DNA of 64,000 nt from Allofrancisella frigidaquae (GTDB lineage Bacteria > Pseudomonadota > Gammaproteobacteria > Francisellales > Francisellaceae): NCBI RefSeq assembly GCF_012222825.1, contig NZ_CP038017.1:620001-684000 (forward strand), given 5' to 3'. Shown here one piece after another: positions 46,649 through 56,227 of this stretch. Made by a program: the position numbers and the translations under genes. Each line of letters starts with the position of its first letter. Within the stretch, counting starts at the first letter, position 1. The notes beneath the pieces were generated by a model. It was not told the origin of the DNA, did no database searches, and was given only the letters and a program-made list of their open reading frames with translations.

Positions 46649-47356
46649 ATGTCAGTAGTTTTTATTAAAACGCCATTCCCAAAGCTTAAGTTTGGCTATA
46701 CAAATAATACTCAAGGCTTTAGTAAAGGAAAGTTTGCTAAGTTTAATCTATCTGATAGTGTTGGAGATAATCCTCTAGCAGTTGAAAAAAATCGTAATTT
46801 ATTTAAATCGTGTGTAAACGCCAATGTTAAGTGGCTTAGACAAAATCATACAAATATTATAAAAAGTTTCGAGGAGTATGATGGAGAGTTCTGTGATGCC
46901 ATCTATACAGATAAACCAAATCAAGTTTGTACTGTATTGACAGCAGATTGCCTTCCTATTTTACTTTTTGACAAAAGAATGACAAAAGTAGCTGCAGTAC
47001 ATGCTGGTTGGAAAGGCTTGGCTCATGGAGTATTAGAAGTTAGCTTAAAAGAATTTATAGGTTTGGACCTTGTTGCATGGTTTGGCCCTTGTATAACACA
47101 ACCGTATTATGAAGTTGGCCAAGACGTATATGATAGTTTTATCAAGCAAGACGAAACGTTTATTCAAGCTTTTAAACCAAAAGGAGAAAATAAATATTTT
47201 TTTGATATTAAGTTTATTGCTAAGCAGATTTTAAATAGTAATCATTGTTTTGATGTAGTTGATTCAGGTTTATGTACATTTAGTAATAAAAGATTCTATT
47301 CCTATCGTAAAGAAGGGGTTACAGGCAGACAAGCTAGTTTTATATGGTTTGAGTAA
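46649..47356 (+). CDS. pgeF: Peptidoglycan editing factor / purine nucleoside phosphorylase (YfiH, laccase domain)
   Basis: A 235-residue member of the DUF152/YfiH family with zinc ligands visible in QNHTNI, LTADCLPILLFD and AAVHAGWKGLAHG. In E. coli, YfiH prevents misincorporation of serine for alanine in the peptidoglycan stem, and homologues cleave purine nucleosides. It is in a tight plus-strand run ispG-pgeF-pepP-endonuclease with short gaps. Confidence 0.88.
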   Translation: MSVVFIKTPFPKLKFGYTNNTQGFSKGKFAKFNLSDSVGDNPLAVEKNRNLFKSCVNANVKWLRQNHTNIIKSFEEYDGEFCDAIYTDKPNQVCTVLTADCLPILLFDKRMTKVAAVHAGWKGLAHGVLEVSLKEFIGLDLVAWFGPCITQPYYEVGQDVYDSFIKQDETFIQAFKPKGENKYFFDIKFIAKQILNSNHCFDVVDSGLCTFSNKRFYSYRKEGVTGRQASFIWFE

Positions 47357-47376
47357 ATAAGTATAAAAGGATATTT

Positions 47377-49164
47377 ATGTCACAAAAATTACAAGTTTTA
47401 AGAAAGTTAATGAATGAAAGAGGCTATGACTTTTATCTGGTGCCTTCGATAGACGATCATAATAATGAATATGTACCTGAGTGTTGGCAGTATCGTAGTT
47501 GGATTAGTGGCTTTGATGGATCTGCAGGGGATGTTTTAGTAACTTTAGATCATGCATACTTATCTACTGATGGTAGATATTTTTCTCAAGCTGAATATCA
47601 GTTAGCAAAGAGTGATTTTACTTTATTAAAGCAAGCTAGTTTTGAATCTGAAATTGAAAAATGGTTAGCTAAAAGTTTTGCTGATAAAACTTTAGCTATA
47701 GATCCTAAAAAAATAGGTATAACTAGAGTTTCAAATTTATTAGATATTGCTACAAAATCTGGTGGAAAGATAATTTTTGATGATGAGAATTTGGTTGCAA
47801 GAGCTCAGCAGGAATTAAATCAAGTAGTAGCTGTACCAACTGCAAGAGTATTTGAACAGCAAATCCAATACGCCGGTCAATCTGTTGAATCAAAGCTAAA
47901 CACTATCCGTAAAGAGTTAAAAGAAAAATCTCAAAACGCTTTAGTTGTTTCTAGTTTAGATGAAATCATGTGGGCTCTTAATATTCGTGGTAGAGATATT
48001 GAACATACTCCAGTAGCTATTAGTTACTTAGTTATGACTTTAGAAGAAGTTTACTTTTATATAGATAATTCTAAATTGGATGAGCAGATAAAGGCTTATT
48101 TAACAAGTAATAATGTTATAGTTAAAGAGTACACACAATTTTTTGAGGATTTGGCTACTTATGAAGCTAAGTATCTATTAGATGCTACTAGTGCTAGCTA
48201 TGCTATAAAACAAGCAATAGAGAAAAATTCTAAAAGTTCAATACTAGTGGATAGATCACCTATTGTATTAAGTAAAGCTATAAAAAACTCCGTAGAAATA
48301 AATGGCGCTAAAGACGCTCATAGGAAAGACGCAGCGGCATTTATAAAGTGGTGGTATTGGCTAGAGAATAATTATCAAGGGATCAATGAGCTACAAGCTG
48401 TTGCCAAACTAGCTGAATATAGAGCACAGCAAAAAGGCTATGTTGAAGATAGTTTTCCATATATTGTAGGGCATGGCGCTAATGGTGCTATTATACATTA
48501 CAAGCCTAAAAATAACTCGCAGTTAAAAACACTTGATGATCAAGTGCCTTTACTATGCGATTCTGGAGGACAATATAATGAGGGTACTACAGATATAACT
48601 AGAGTACTACATTTTGGTAGGCCAACTAAAGAGCATAGAAGATATTACACTTTAGTGTTAAAAGGACATTTAGCTTTAGGTAGAGCTGTATTTCCAAAAG
48701 GGACTACAGGGTCTCAATTAGACGTTTTAGCACGCGAACATTTGTGGCATTTTTGTGCTGATTATAGTCACGGCACAGGCCATGGTGTAGGTAGTTTCTT
48801 AGGGGTTCATGAAGGTCCCCAACGCATTAATTCAAGTTCTAAAGTAGAGTTAATGCCTGGGATGATACTAAGTAATGAACCAGGAGCATATTTTCCAGGT
48901 GAGTTTGGTATTAGGATAGAAAATTTATGTTATGTTAAACAACGTAACCAAGAATCTCCTACAGGTCACGGACCATTTTATTGTTTCGAGGATTTAACTT
49001 TAATACCTTATGAATATAAGTTAATAGAAACGTATATGCTGACGTACACAGAGAAGAAAACTATAAATAACTATTATAGTAGGATTAGAAAAGAAGTTTT
49101 GCCATTAATTGAAGAAAAAGATGTAAGAGATTTCTTATTACTCAAAACAAGACATATCAAATAA
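47377..49164 (+). CDS. Xaa-Pro aminopeptidase (aminopeptidase P, three-domain M24B)
   Basis: A 595-residue peptidase, longer than E. coli PepP (441), with two N-terminal creatinase-like domains and a C-terminal pita-bread domain as in animal XPNPEP1. Metal ligands are in CDSGGQYNEGTTDITR (two Asp), HGTGHGVGSFLGVHEGP (His) and LSNEPGAYF / GIRIENL (two Glu). It removes N-terminal residues preceding proline. Neighbouring ygfB-ubiH-ubiI genes recall the E. coli ygfB-pepP-ubiH-ubiI cluster, but here an endonuclease gene is inserted. Confidence 0.9.
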   Translation: MSQKLQVLRKLMNERGYDFYLVPSIDDHNNEYVPECWQYRSWISGFDGSAGDVLVTLDHAYLSTDGRYFSQAEYQLAKSDFTLLKQASFESEIEKWLAKSFADKTLAIDPKKIGITRVSNLLDIATKSGGKIIFDDENLVARAQQELNQVVAVPTARVFEQQIQYAGQSVESKLNTIRKELKEKSQNALVVSSLDEIMWALNIRGRDIEHTPVAISYLVMTLEEVYFYIDNSKLDEQIKAYLTSNNVIVKEYTQFFEDLATYEAKYLLDATSASYAIKQAIEKNSKSSILVDRSPIVLSKAIKNSVEINGAKDAHRKDAAAFIKWWYWLENNYQGINELQAVAKLAEYRAQQKGYVEDSFPYIVGHGANGAIIHYKPKNNSQLKTLDDQVPLLCDSGGQYNEGTTDITRVLHFGRPTKEHRRYYTLVLKGHLALGRAVFPKGTTGSQLDVLAREHLWHFCADYSHGTGHGVGSFLGVHEGPQRINSSSKVELMPGMILSNEPGAYFPGEFGIRIENLCYVKQRNQESPTGHGPFYCFEDLTLIPYEYKLIETYMLTYTEKKTINNYYSRIRKEVLPLIEEKDVRDFLLLKTRHIK

Positions 49165-49170
49165 AAAAAT

Positions 49171-50178
49171 ATGGATAAAAAACATATTAAAATATTCCTC
49201 TACCTTGGCATTACTGTAATCGCAGGTTTTTCAGGAGCTTATTTTGATAAGTATAATTTTAAAGAGAAACTTATAAACTTTAGATATGCTATCTATGATT
49301 ATTTTACTAGAGAGCCAATCAAACACTATACTTCAGAAGATAATAAAAATATTATAGCAAGATTTTTTTCTGAAAGTGAAGAAGCTAAGAAGCAACAAGC
49401 AAACCAGTTTGATAATTTAAAACAATATGCTCCACAAAGAACTTTACCAGCTGTTACTGATTACTGTCATGGTTTTCTGGAGTTTGGTAACCCTAGCTTT
49501 GATGTTACTGATGGACTAGGTCAGGCTAATTTGTATCTATGTAGAGATGGCTATGTGGTTGGTTATAATTATCAAACTAAGCAAGCTAGTTGGGTTGCTT
49601 TTAAGCTTACTAAAGCAAAGGTTGCCAATAAGCAAAAACGAGATGATAATTTTCGTGAAGACACTGACGTGCCTTTTGTTTATAGGGCTCAATTAAGTGA
49701 TTATAAGAAATCTGGTTATGATAGAGGACATCTTGCCTCATATGCTTCTACTGATTTTAGTGAAAAATCAGCAGAACAGTCATTTTTACTTTCTAATATT
49801 TCTCCACAAAAAGCTGGCTTAAATAGACAAGGGTGGGAAGCTTTAGAAACAGATGAGCGTATTTGGGCAAATATGTATGATAGTATTTATGTTTATGTTG
49901 GTCCAATATACAAAAAACAAAAAATTCATAAAACGATAGGTGATAATAAGATAGCAGTACCTGATTATTTTTTTAAGATAATATATGTACCTACTAAAAA
50001 TAAAGCTATAGCTTTTGTAATGCCAAATTCTAGAGTTGAGAAGAAAAAAGTCGCTAATTATAGGACTTCTATAAAAGATATTGAGGACCGTACAGGCTTA
50101 CATTTTTTAATCAATATACCAGAAAGAGAAGTTGTTGTAGGTAAAGTTTCCACAATGTGGCATACTACTTATTTTTAA
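49171..50178 (+). CDS. Membrane-anchored DNA/RNA non-specific endonuclease (NUC1 family)
   Basis: A 335-residue protein with an uncleaved-looking signal anchor at residues 7-24 and a beta-beta-alpha-metal nuclease domain. The DRGH active site is Asp184-Arg-Gly-His187 (YDRGHLASYA), with the metal asparagine expected in SPQKAGLNRQGWEALE. Related Serratia/NUC1 enzymes cut DNA and RNA without sequence preference. The catalytic domain should face the periplasm, where it may degrade extracellular DNA or take part in defence or nutrient uptake. It starts 6 bp after the aminopeptidase. Confidence 0.85.
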   Translation: MDKKHIKIFLYLGITVIAGFSGAYFDKYNFKEKLINFRYAIYDYFTREPIKHYTSEDNKNIIARFFSESEEAKKQQANQFDNLKQYAPQRTLPAVTDYCHGFLEFGNPSFDVTDGLGQANLYLCRDGYVVGYNYQTKQASWVAFKLTKAKVANKQKRDDNFREDTDVPFVYRAQLSDYKKSGYDRGHLASYASTDFSEKSAEQSFLLSNISPQKAGLNRQGWEALETDERIWANMYDSIYVYVGPIYKKQKIHKTIGDNKIAVPDYFFKIIYVPTKNKAIAFVMPNSRVEKKKVANYRTSIKDIEDRTGLHFLINIPEREVVVGKVSTMWHTTYF

Positions 50179-50239
50179 AGAATGGGCTGTGTTTAATCTA
50201 TCTAAAATTCCAGCTTGCAACAGATTTATATTATTTACC

Positions 50240-50449
50240 TTATTTATTTCTAACGTCATAATGTGTCCAATTAAAATTACTACCTGTTTTTTCATTCATT
50301 TCTATAAGCTTAGAGTGTAATTTAGAACTTGAAGAAGATTTATTGTGATATCTATACCATAAGTTCTTATCATATGATTGCGGCGGTGTACAACTTGTTA
50401 AAAATGTAACTACTATACCAGCGACGATAAAGGACTTTATGTAATTCAA
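50240..50449 (-). CDS. Small lipoprotein of unknown function
   Basis: A 69-residue protein with a lipoprotein signal (hydrophobic IVAGIVVTFL) and lipobox LTSC at about residue 20, leaving a mature peptide of about 50 residues rich in Ser and Lys. The start is a TTG, supported by a good AGGAG site at the right distance (50,455-50,460 on the minus strand). It converges with the endonuclease gene and diverges from ygfB. No family is recognised. Confidence 0.6.
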   Translation of the reverse strand: MNYIKSFIVAGIVVTFLTSCTPPQSYDKNLWYRYHNKSSSSSKLHSKLIEMNEKTGSNFNWTHYDVRNK

Positions 50450-50651
50450 AAATCAGCTCCTATGTTTTTATTAATTAGACTAGTTCAAGTCCTAATCTAT
50501 ATAGTAAAATTTCTTTCATTAAGTTATAACAACAATTTTTATACAAATTGTTTAACTTAACTATATCTACATTTTCAAAAAACATCTATAACTAAGCTGC
50601 CATATGAAGTAGAATATTTGGCAATAAATATAAAATGATAAATATTCTTTT

Positions 50652-51191
50652 ATGCAAAAAAATAAAAAACCTAATTTTGAAGATATAAATGAAGCTTTGA
50701 AAGTTATGCAAGCTTTGCCAACTGCTTCAGAAGCTCATGGATTATTATGCGCTTTATTTAGCTTTGGTGCAGAAGTCAAATTTACAGCTTGGTCTGACTC
50801 ACTGATGACTAAGTCACTTGAAGAAGGAGATATCATAGCAGCATCAGCCCTACAAACCATGAAAGAACTATATGATTTTACAAAAAATCAGTTTGATGAA
50901 AAAGGCTTAAGTTTTGATTTATTTATTCCAGGAGACGAAGAGTCTCTTAGCTACCGTGCTGAAGGCCTTAGCCATTGGATTAAGGGCTTTTTATCAGGAG
51001 TGGGCTTATTTGGATTAGATTATGAAAACGCTGAAAGTAAAGAAGTAAAAGAGGCTATTTATGACCTTATGCAAATATCATATATGGATTATAGTAGTTT
51101 AGAAGATAATGATACTAGCGAAAGTGATTTTTTGGAATTATTAGAATACACACGTGTAGCTGTGCTTCTAATAGATAGTGAAAAGGTTTAG
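50652..51191 (+). CDS. ygfB: YgfB/YecA family (UPF0149) protein
   Basis: A 179-residue acidic, all-helical protein with the family pattern ASEAHGLLCALF near residue 25 and SHWIKGFLSGVGLFG at about 105. Its role is poorly defined; in Pseudomonas YgfB affects beta-lactamase regulation. It stands at the head of ygfB-ubiH-ubiI, the same order as in E. coli. Confidence 0.85.
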   Translation: MQKNKKPNFEDINEALKVMQALPTASEAHGLLCALFSFGAEVKFTAWSDSLMTKSLEEGDIIAASALQTMKELYDFTKNQFDEKGLSFDLFIPGDEESLSYRAEGLSHWIKGFLSGVGLFGLDYENAESKEVKEAIYDLMQISYMDYSSLEDNDTSESDFLELLEYTRVAVLLIDSEKV

Positions 51192-51198
51192 AAATTTT

Positions 51199-52404
51199 AT
51201 GGCTAGTAAATATGATATAGCAATAGTAGGAGGAGGTGTTGTTGGTTTACTAACATCTTTGACTCTAGCTAAGGCGAAGCTTAACATTATCCACATAGAA
51301 AAAGATGAACTAGAAGTAAAAAATGATAATAGAAGTTTAGCTCTCTCATATTCGTCAATAGCATTTTTAAATACCTTAGAAATATGGGATAAAATTACAA
51401 GTAGTACACAGCCTATTCAAAAAGTACACATTTCAGATAAAGGTAAATATGGTAGAGCAGAAATATTTGCAAAAGATGAAAATTTACCATTCTTAGGTAC
51501 TATTGCTCCAATGCAAGAATTACTTAGAGTAGCTTTAGAAGCCGTTGCTAATAACCCTAATATTACAAAATCTTTTGCCACAAATATTGAAGACTTAGGA
51601 AAACAAGATCAAAACTATTCCTTAATAGTTAAACATAAAACTAGTTCTCATCAGGAGATAATCCAAGCTAAACTTATAATTGCTTGTGACGGTGCAAATT
51701 CAAGTATACGTAAGATGTTAGATGTTGCGGCTAAAACTACTGATTATAAGCAAGATGCTGTAGTTTTTGATATCCAAACTGAACTTGAGCACAAAAACAC
51801 AGCTTTTGAAAGATTTATGAGTGATGGAGTATTAGCTGTTTTGCCAAAAACTGATAATACTATGGGCTGTGTTTGGACAGTAGATAGAAGTCAGTCAAAA
51901 TCAAAATTAAACCTTGATGCTAAAGAATTTGAAAAGCTTATCCAAGATAGGTTTGGTTATAGATTAGGGCAACTAAAACTGGTTTCTAAGCCTGCTATAT
52001 TCCCACTATACCTTGTGCAATCTGAAGAAGTATATAAACAAAATATTCTATTTTTTGGGAATGCTTTACACTTTTTACATCCAGTATCAGGTCAGGGTTT
52101 AAATTTAAGTATTCGTGATATCGGGTTTTTATATGATTTGCTGAATAATAATTTTTCAGAACAAACTTTAAATCAAAAGTTAGCAGAATTTGCTAATGTG
52201 AGAAAACCAGATCACGATAGAACTATTTATATAACGCATGGATTTATTCGCTGGTTTGTGTCAAATGATCCAAAGTTAGTTGTAAGTAGAAATATTGGAT
52301 TACATTTACTACAGCGTAGTAAATTAGCTAAAAAAGCTCTATCTCGTGTAATGATGGGTAAACTTAGCAAGGGTTCAACTCTTATGAGAAAGGTTGTTGA
52401 GTGA
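51199..52404 (+). CDS. ubiH: UbiH-type FAD hydroxylase of ubiquinone biosynthesis
   Basis: A 401-residue flavin monooxygenase with the N-terminal IAIVGGGVVGLLTSL FAD motif, IACDGANSSIR and the C-terminal GNALHFLHPVSGQGLNLSIRD. It hydroxylates the polyprenyl ring in ubiquinone synthesis. I take the ATG seven codons into the open frame, because it gives the usual MxxxYDIAIVGGG start; a GTG at 51,178 inside ygfB is possible. Its stop overlaps the next gene start. Confidence 0.88.
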   Translation: MASKYDIAIVGGGVVGLLTSLTLAKAKLNIIHIEKDELEVKNDNRSLALSYSSIAFLNTLEIWDKITSSTQPIQKVHISDKGKYGRAEIFAKDENLPFLGTIAPMQELLRVALEAVANNPNITKSFATNIEDLGKQDQNYSLIVKHKTSSHQEIIQAKLIIACDGANSSIRKMLDVAAKTTDYKQDAVVFDIQTELEHKNTAFERFMSDGVLAVLPKTDNTMGCVWTVDRSQSKSKLNLDAKEFEKLIQDRFGYRLGQLKLVSKPAIFPLYLVQSEEVYKQNILFFGNALHFLHPVSGQGLNLSIRDIGFLYDLLNNNFSEQTLNQKLAEFANVRKPDHDRTIYITHGFIRWFVSNDPKLVVSRNIGLHLLQRSKLAKKALSRVMMGKLSKGSTLMRKVVE

Positions 52405-53576
52405 TGATGTTGCAAAAAGATATTGTGATTGTAGGTGCTGGTATGGTAGGGCTAAGTTTAGCCTTAGCTCTACATAAAAAAGGTTTGCAAGTAGCGATAG
52501 TAGAGGCTAAAAGCATTAGTAGTAAAGTACTAGATCAAAACAGAATAGAAACTAGAGTTAGTGCTATAAACCATACCTCAAAAAGATTTTTAAAAGAACT
52601 AGATGTGTGGAATATTATTAGATCTTACAAGGTTTCACCATATTATCAAATGCAGGTATGGGATGATAATTTTGATGAAAAAATTACTATTACAGCAGAG
52701 GAAATATCAGAACATAGTTTAGGATATATAGTAGAGAACGATGTTATAACAACAGCTTTATTGGAAAAAATTAGCCAAACTGGTATTGAAATATTTGATA
52801 ATCAAAAAATCAAAGAAGTTCAAAGATGCCAAAATATAGCTAAAATCATTTTGGAAAATAAAACTATAGAAACAAGTCTGGTGGTTGGAGCTGATGGAGC
52901 TAACTCATTTATTCGAGATTATTTTAATTTTGAAACAAAGGTCAAACCATATGATCACATATCTATAGTAGCTACCTTAGAGCTCGAAAAGGACCATAAC
53001 CAAACAGCATACCAAAGGTTTTATGATAAAGGTGTATTAGCTTTTTTACCTTTGGAGAATAAAAATAAAGCTTCAATTGTTTGGTCAGTTAAGACAGATT
53101 ACGCTAATTATTTAATGGGTTTGAAAGAGCAAGTCTTTGAAAAAGCTTTAGCTTTAGCGATTGGAAACATATTGGGTGATACTAAATTACTAACAAAAAG
53201 GTTTGGCTTTGAATTGCTGCAACGCCATGCCAAAAGTTATATTCAAGATAAAGTTGTATTGGTAGGGGACGCTGCTCATAGTATTCATCCACTTGCTGGA
53301 CAGGGTGTAAATCTTGGCTTTAAAGATGTTATTTCTTTGACTAATGTTCTAAGTGAGAGTTTTGCAAAAGGTAGATTATTGGGGGCTGAATCAACTTTAG
53401 ACAAATATCAACGTGATAGAAAACTTGATAATACTAAAATGATTACTTTAATGAAAACTTTTAAAGAGGTATTTGGTAGTGATAATAAGTATATTAAAAA
53501 AATACGTAGATTTGGACTAAAGTTTGTTGATAAAAATAGTTTTATAAAAAGAATTATTGTAAAACAAGCTTTGTAG
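52404..53576 (+). CDS. UbiI/UbiF-type FAD hydroxylase of ubiquinone biosynthesis
   Basis: A 390-residue paralogue of ubiH with IVIVGAGMVGLSLALAL, VGADGANSFIRDYF and GDAAHSIHPLAGQGVNLGFKD. It is probably the C5 or C6 ring hydroxylase (UbiI or UbiF); which one cannot be told by sight. The ATG overlaps the ubiH stop by one base (TGATG), so translation is coupled. A terminator hairpin follows 40 bp after the stop. Confidence 0.88.
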   Translation: MMLQKDIVIVGAGMVGLSLALALHKKGLQVAIVEAKSISSKVLDQNRIETRVSAINHTSKRFLKELDVWNIIRSYKVSPYYQMQVWDDNFDEKITITAEEISEHSLGYIVENDVITTALLEKISQTGIEIFDNQKIKEVQRCQNIAKIILENKTIETSLVVGADGANSFIRDYFNFETKVKPYDHISIVATLELEKDHNQTAYQRFYDKGVLAFLPLENKNKASIVWSVKTDYANYLMGLKEQVFEKALALAIGNILGDTKLLTKRFGFELLQRHAKSYIQDKVVLVGDAAHSIHPLAGQGVNLGFKDVISLTNVLSESFAKGRLLGAESTLDKYQRDRKLDNTKMITLMKTFKEVFGSDNKYIKKIRRFGLKFVDKNSFIKRIIVKQAL

Positions 53577-53616
53577 TTAGTAGTTACTATACTCTACTCC
53601 CTTTGCTTAGCAAGAT

Positions 53617-53639
53617 ACTCCTCTTAAGAGGGGAGTTTT
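53617..53639 (+). terminator. Intrinsic terminator after the ygfB-ubiH-ubiI genes
   Basis: ACTCCTCT - TAAG - AGGGGAGT forms an 8-bp stem with one G-T wobble, followed directly by TTTT. It lies between the ubiI-like gene and queA in a region where both genes run on the plus strand. Confidence 0.65.
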
Positions 53640-53670
53640 ACAAATATAAGTTTTATAAAAAGAGATAAAA

Positions 53671-54687
53671 ATGAAAACAGATGATTTTGATTATAAATTA
53701 CCAGAGGAACTAATAGCTAGTTATCCATTGGATAAGCGTGATGAAAGTAGACTTTTAAAGTTAAGTAAAGAGACTGGCAATATCAAAGATTATAAATTTA
53801 AAGATTTTATCGATTTTATAAATCCAAACGATTTACTAGTTTTTAATAATAGTAAAGTAATGTTAGCTCGCCTTTATGGTAAAAAAACCACAGGTGCAAA
53901 GCTTGAATTCTTAGTAGAAAAAATCAAAACACCAAAAGTTTTTGAAACTCATATCAAAGCAAATCGCTCACCAGTTATAGGTAGTGAAATTTATGTTCAA
54001 GACACATTGGCTAAAGTTTTGAATAAAGATGATGGTATATATCTTCTTGAGTTACAAGATAAAAAGAATATTTACCAGTTAATGCAAGAGTTTGGGCATA
54101 TTCCACTACCTCCGTATATGAAGCGAGAAGATGAAGAATTTGATGCTGAGCGTTACCAAACAGTTTATGCAAAAGATTTAGGTTCAGTGGCAGCACCAAC
54201 AGCAGGTTTGCATTTTTCAGAAGAATTAATGCAACAGATAAAAGATAAAGAAGTTGGTACAGCTTATATAACTTTACATGTTGGTTCTGGTACTTTTAAA
54301 CCTGTACAGGTTGATGATGTAGAGAGTCATAAAATGCATTCAGAAGTTATATCGGTACCAGAAGATGTTTGCCAAAAGATCCGTCAAACAAAAGCTAATG
54401 GTGGTAGAGTGATAGCAATAGGTACAACCTCTGTGCGTTCTTTAGAATCAGCAGGGCAAAGTGGTGAAATACAAGCTTATCAAGGTGAGACAGATATATT
54501 TTTATATCCTGGCAAAAAATTTAATATAGTTGATGCAATGATTACTAATTTTCATTTACCAAAATCTACTTTAATAATGTTAGTAAGTGCGTTTGCAGGA
54601 AAAGAAAATATAATAAATGCGTATAAACATGCTATAGATAAAAAATATCGTTTCTATAGTTATGGCGACGCGATGTTTATTTACTAA
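53671..54687 (+). CDS. queA: S-adenosylmethionine:tRNA ribosyltransferase-isomerase
   Basis: A 338-residue enzyme making epoxyqueuosine from preQ1 in tRNA, using the ribosyl of SAM. Family features include FDYKLPEELIASYPLDKRDE, LVFNNSKVMLARLYG, APTAGLHFSEEL, LHVGSGTFKPV and TNFHLPKSTLIMLVSAFAG. Length is typical. tgt and other queuosine genes are not in the window. The HAD hydrolase begins 8 bp downstream. Confidence 0.95.
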   Translation: MKTDDFDYKLPEELIASYPLDKRDESRLLKLSKETGNIKDYKFKDFIDFINPNDLLVFNNSKVMLARLYGKKTTGAKLEFLVEKIKTPKVFETHIKANRSPVIGSEIYVQDTLAKVLNKDDGIYLLELQDKKNIYQLMQEFGHIPLPPYMKREDEEFDAERYQTVYAKDLGSVAAPTAGLHFSEELMQQIKDKEVGTAYITLHVGSGTFKPVQVDDVESHKMHSEVISVPEDVCQKIRQTKANGGRVIAIGTTSVRSLESAGQSGEIQAYQGETDIFLYPGKKFNIVDAMITNFHLPKSTLIMLVSAFAGKENIINAYKHAIDKKYRFYSYGDAMFIY

Positions 54688-54695
54688 GGAGAAAA

Positions 54696-55481
54696 ATGAA
54701 AAAAGCGTTCTTTTTTGATATTGATGGTACGTTGGTCTACGAAAATAAAGGCCAACTTTTTGTTTCTGATAAAAATATTCAAGCTATTAAAAAGCTTAGA
54801 GCTCAAGGTTTTAAAACTTTTATAGCTACAGGAAGGACACCAAATTTTGTTCCACCTAGAGTGTATGATTTACCAATGGATGGCTATATTACTGCAAATG
54901 GTTCTGTAATACGAGTTGGTGATAAATTAGTCTATGAAAAGCTTTTTCCTCAAGAAGCTATAACTTCTGTGCTTAAATTTTGCGAAAAGCATAATCATAA
55001 TTGGCTTTTTGAAGGTGACTTTGCTTACGTAGATGATCTAGAATCAGAAGACTTGAAATATTTTTATAATAAAGTGATTGTTAATAAAGATAAGATTATA
55101 AAAGCTCATAACTTACAAAATGTAACAATTTATAATGCTCTAGTGTTAGGTAGGGATGTTGATGTTGTAGCGTTACAACACACCTTAGGTGATGATTATG
55201 TTACAGCACCGCACATTGAACATGGTTATGTTGATTGTTATTTGGCAGGTCATACTAAAGCTGATGGTATAGATAAAATGGTTGAATATCTTAACTTACA
55301 AGATTATGAAACTTATGCTTTTGGTGATGGCAATAATGATTTAGAAATGTTTGATAGGGTTGATGTTGCTATAGCAATGGAAAATGCCTCTAAGCAGTTA
55401 AAAGAAAAGGCAACTTTAATAACAAAAGCGAATTACCATGATGGTGTGTATCATGGTTTAGTCCAATTAGGGCTCTTGTAA
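54696..55481 (+). CDS. Cof-type HAD-superfamily hydrolase
   Basis: A 261-residue HAD phosphatase with motif I FFDIDGTLV (Asp nucleophile), motif II ATGRTP, the lysine in HTKADGIDKM and motif IV FGDGNNDLEMF, plus a C2B cap in between. Such enzymes dephosphorylate sugar phosphates, FMN or PLP. The start follows an AAGGAG site and lies 8 bp after queA. The substrate is unknown. Confidence 0.88.
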   Translation: MKKAFFFDIDGTLVYENKGQLFVSDKNIQAIKKLRAQGFKTFIATGRTPNFVPPRVYDLPMDGYITANGSVIRVGDKLVYEKLFPQEAITSVLKFCEKHNHNWLFEGDFAYVDDLESEDLKYFYNKVIVNKDKIIKAHNLQNVTIYNALVLGRDVDVVALQHTLGDDYVTAPHIEHGYVDCYLAGHTKADGIDKMVEYLNLQDYETYAFGDGNNDLEMFDRVDVAIAMENASKQLKEKATLITKANYHDGVYHGLVQLGLL

Positions 55482-55682
55482 TTAAACATTTTATGATAAA
55501 AAAAGCTGAATAATTTATAAAATTACATAAATCTTTTATAATTTCAATAATACAGCTGGAGGTAATTGTTAGCTGCAATAGCCCCTTTACAGAGTATTTT
55601 ACTGACAAAGTAAAAATAAAGCTGTTCGATTATATTAGAGTATTATAAGCTTTATATAAATAACCTAAAGTTTTACTAAGAA

Positions 55683-56120
55683 ATGGATAAATATTTACAG
55701 CAAGCCTTAGAACAAGCTAAAAAAGGACTAACAGAGGGCGGTATACCAATAGGTGCGGTATTAGTGATTGATAATAAAATTGTTGGAGCTGGACATAATC
55801 AAAGAATCCAAAAAGGTAGCCCTATACTCCACGCAGAAATGGATTGTTTAGAAAAGGCTGGTAGGTTAAAAGCAGCTGATTACCAAAAGGCTACTCTATA
55901 TACTACTTTGTCACCGTGTGCGATGTGTACAGGAGCTATATTACTTTATGGTATTAAAAATGTAGTGATTGGTGAAAACATTAATTTTGTGGGGCAAGAA
56001 GAACTTTTAAAAGCCAATGATATAAACGTTACAGTTGTAAATGATGCCCAATGTATTGAGATAATGCAGAAGTTTATCAAAGATAGTCCTAGTCTTTGGA
56101 ATGAAGATATAGGGGAATAA
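55683..56120 (+). CDS. Cytosine deaminase of the fungal FCY1 type
   Basis: A 145-residue zinc deaminase. Zinc and catalytic residues are His50 and Glu52 (ILHAEMDCLE) and Cys79/Cys82 (LSPCAMCTGA). Beyond the general CDA fold, it shares features of yeast Fcy1: GGIPIGAVLV, HNQRIQKGSPILHAE, TLYTTLSPC, MCTGAILLYGIKNVV, GENINF and the terminal WNEDIGE. This indicates conversion of cytosine to uracil rather than tRNA adenosine deamination by TadA, whose C-terminus differs. It precedes an isochorismatase-like gene on the same strand. Confidence 0.82.
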   Translation: MDKYLQQALEQAKKGLTEGGIPIGAVLVIDNKIVGAGHNQRIQKGSPILHAEMDCLEKAGRLKAADYQKATLYTTLSPCAMCTGAILLYGIKNVVIGENINFVGQEELLKANDINVTVVNDAQCIEIMQKFIKDSPSLWNEDIGE

Positions 56121-56227
56121 TCTAATTTATTATCATTAGAAGTAGCTTTTGTTGGTTTAACAAACAATGGTTTTGTATAATATAGCTAAGTAAGTTATTT
56201 AACTATAAGTATAGGTTAGGTTGTAAA

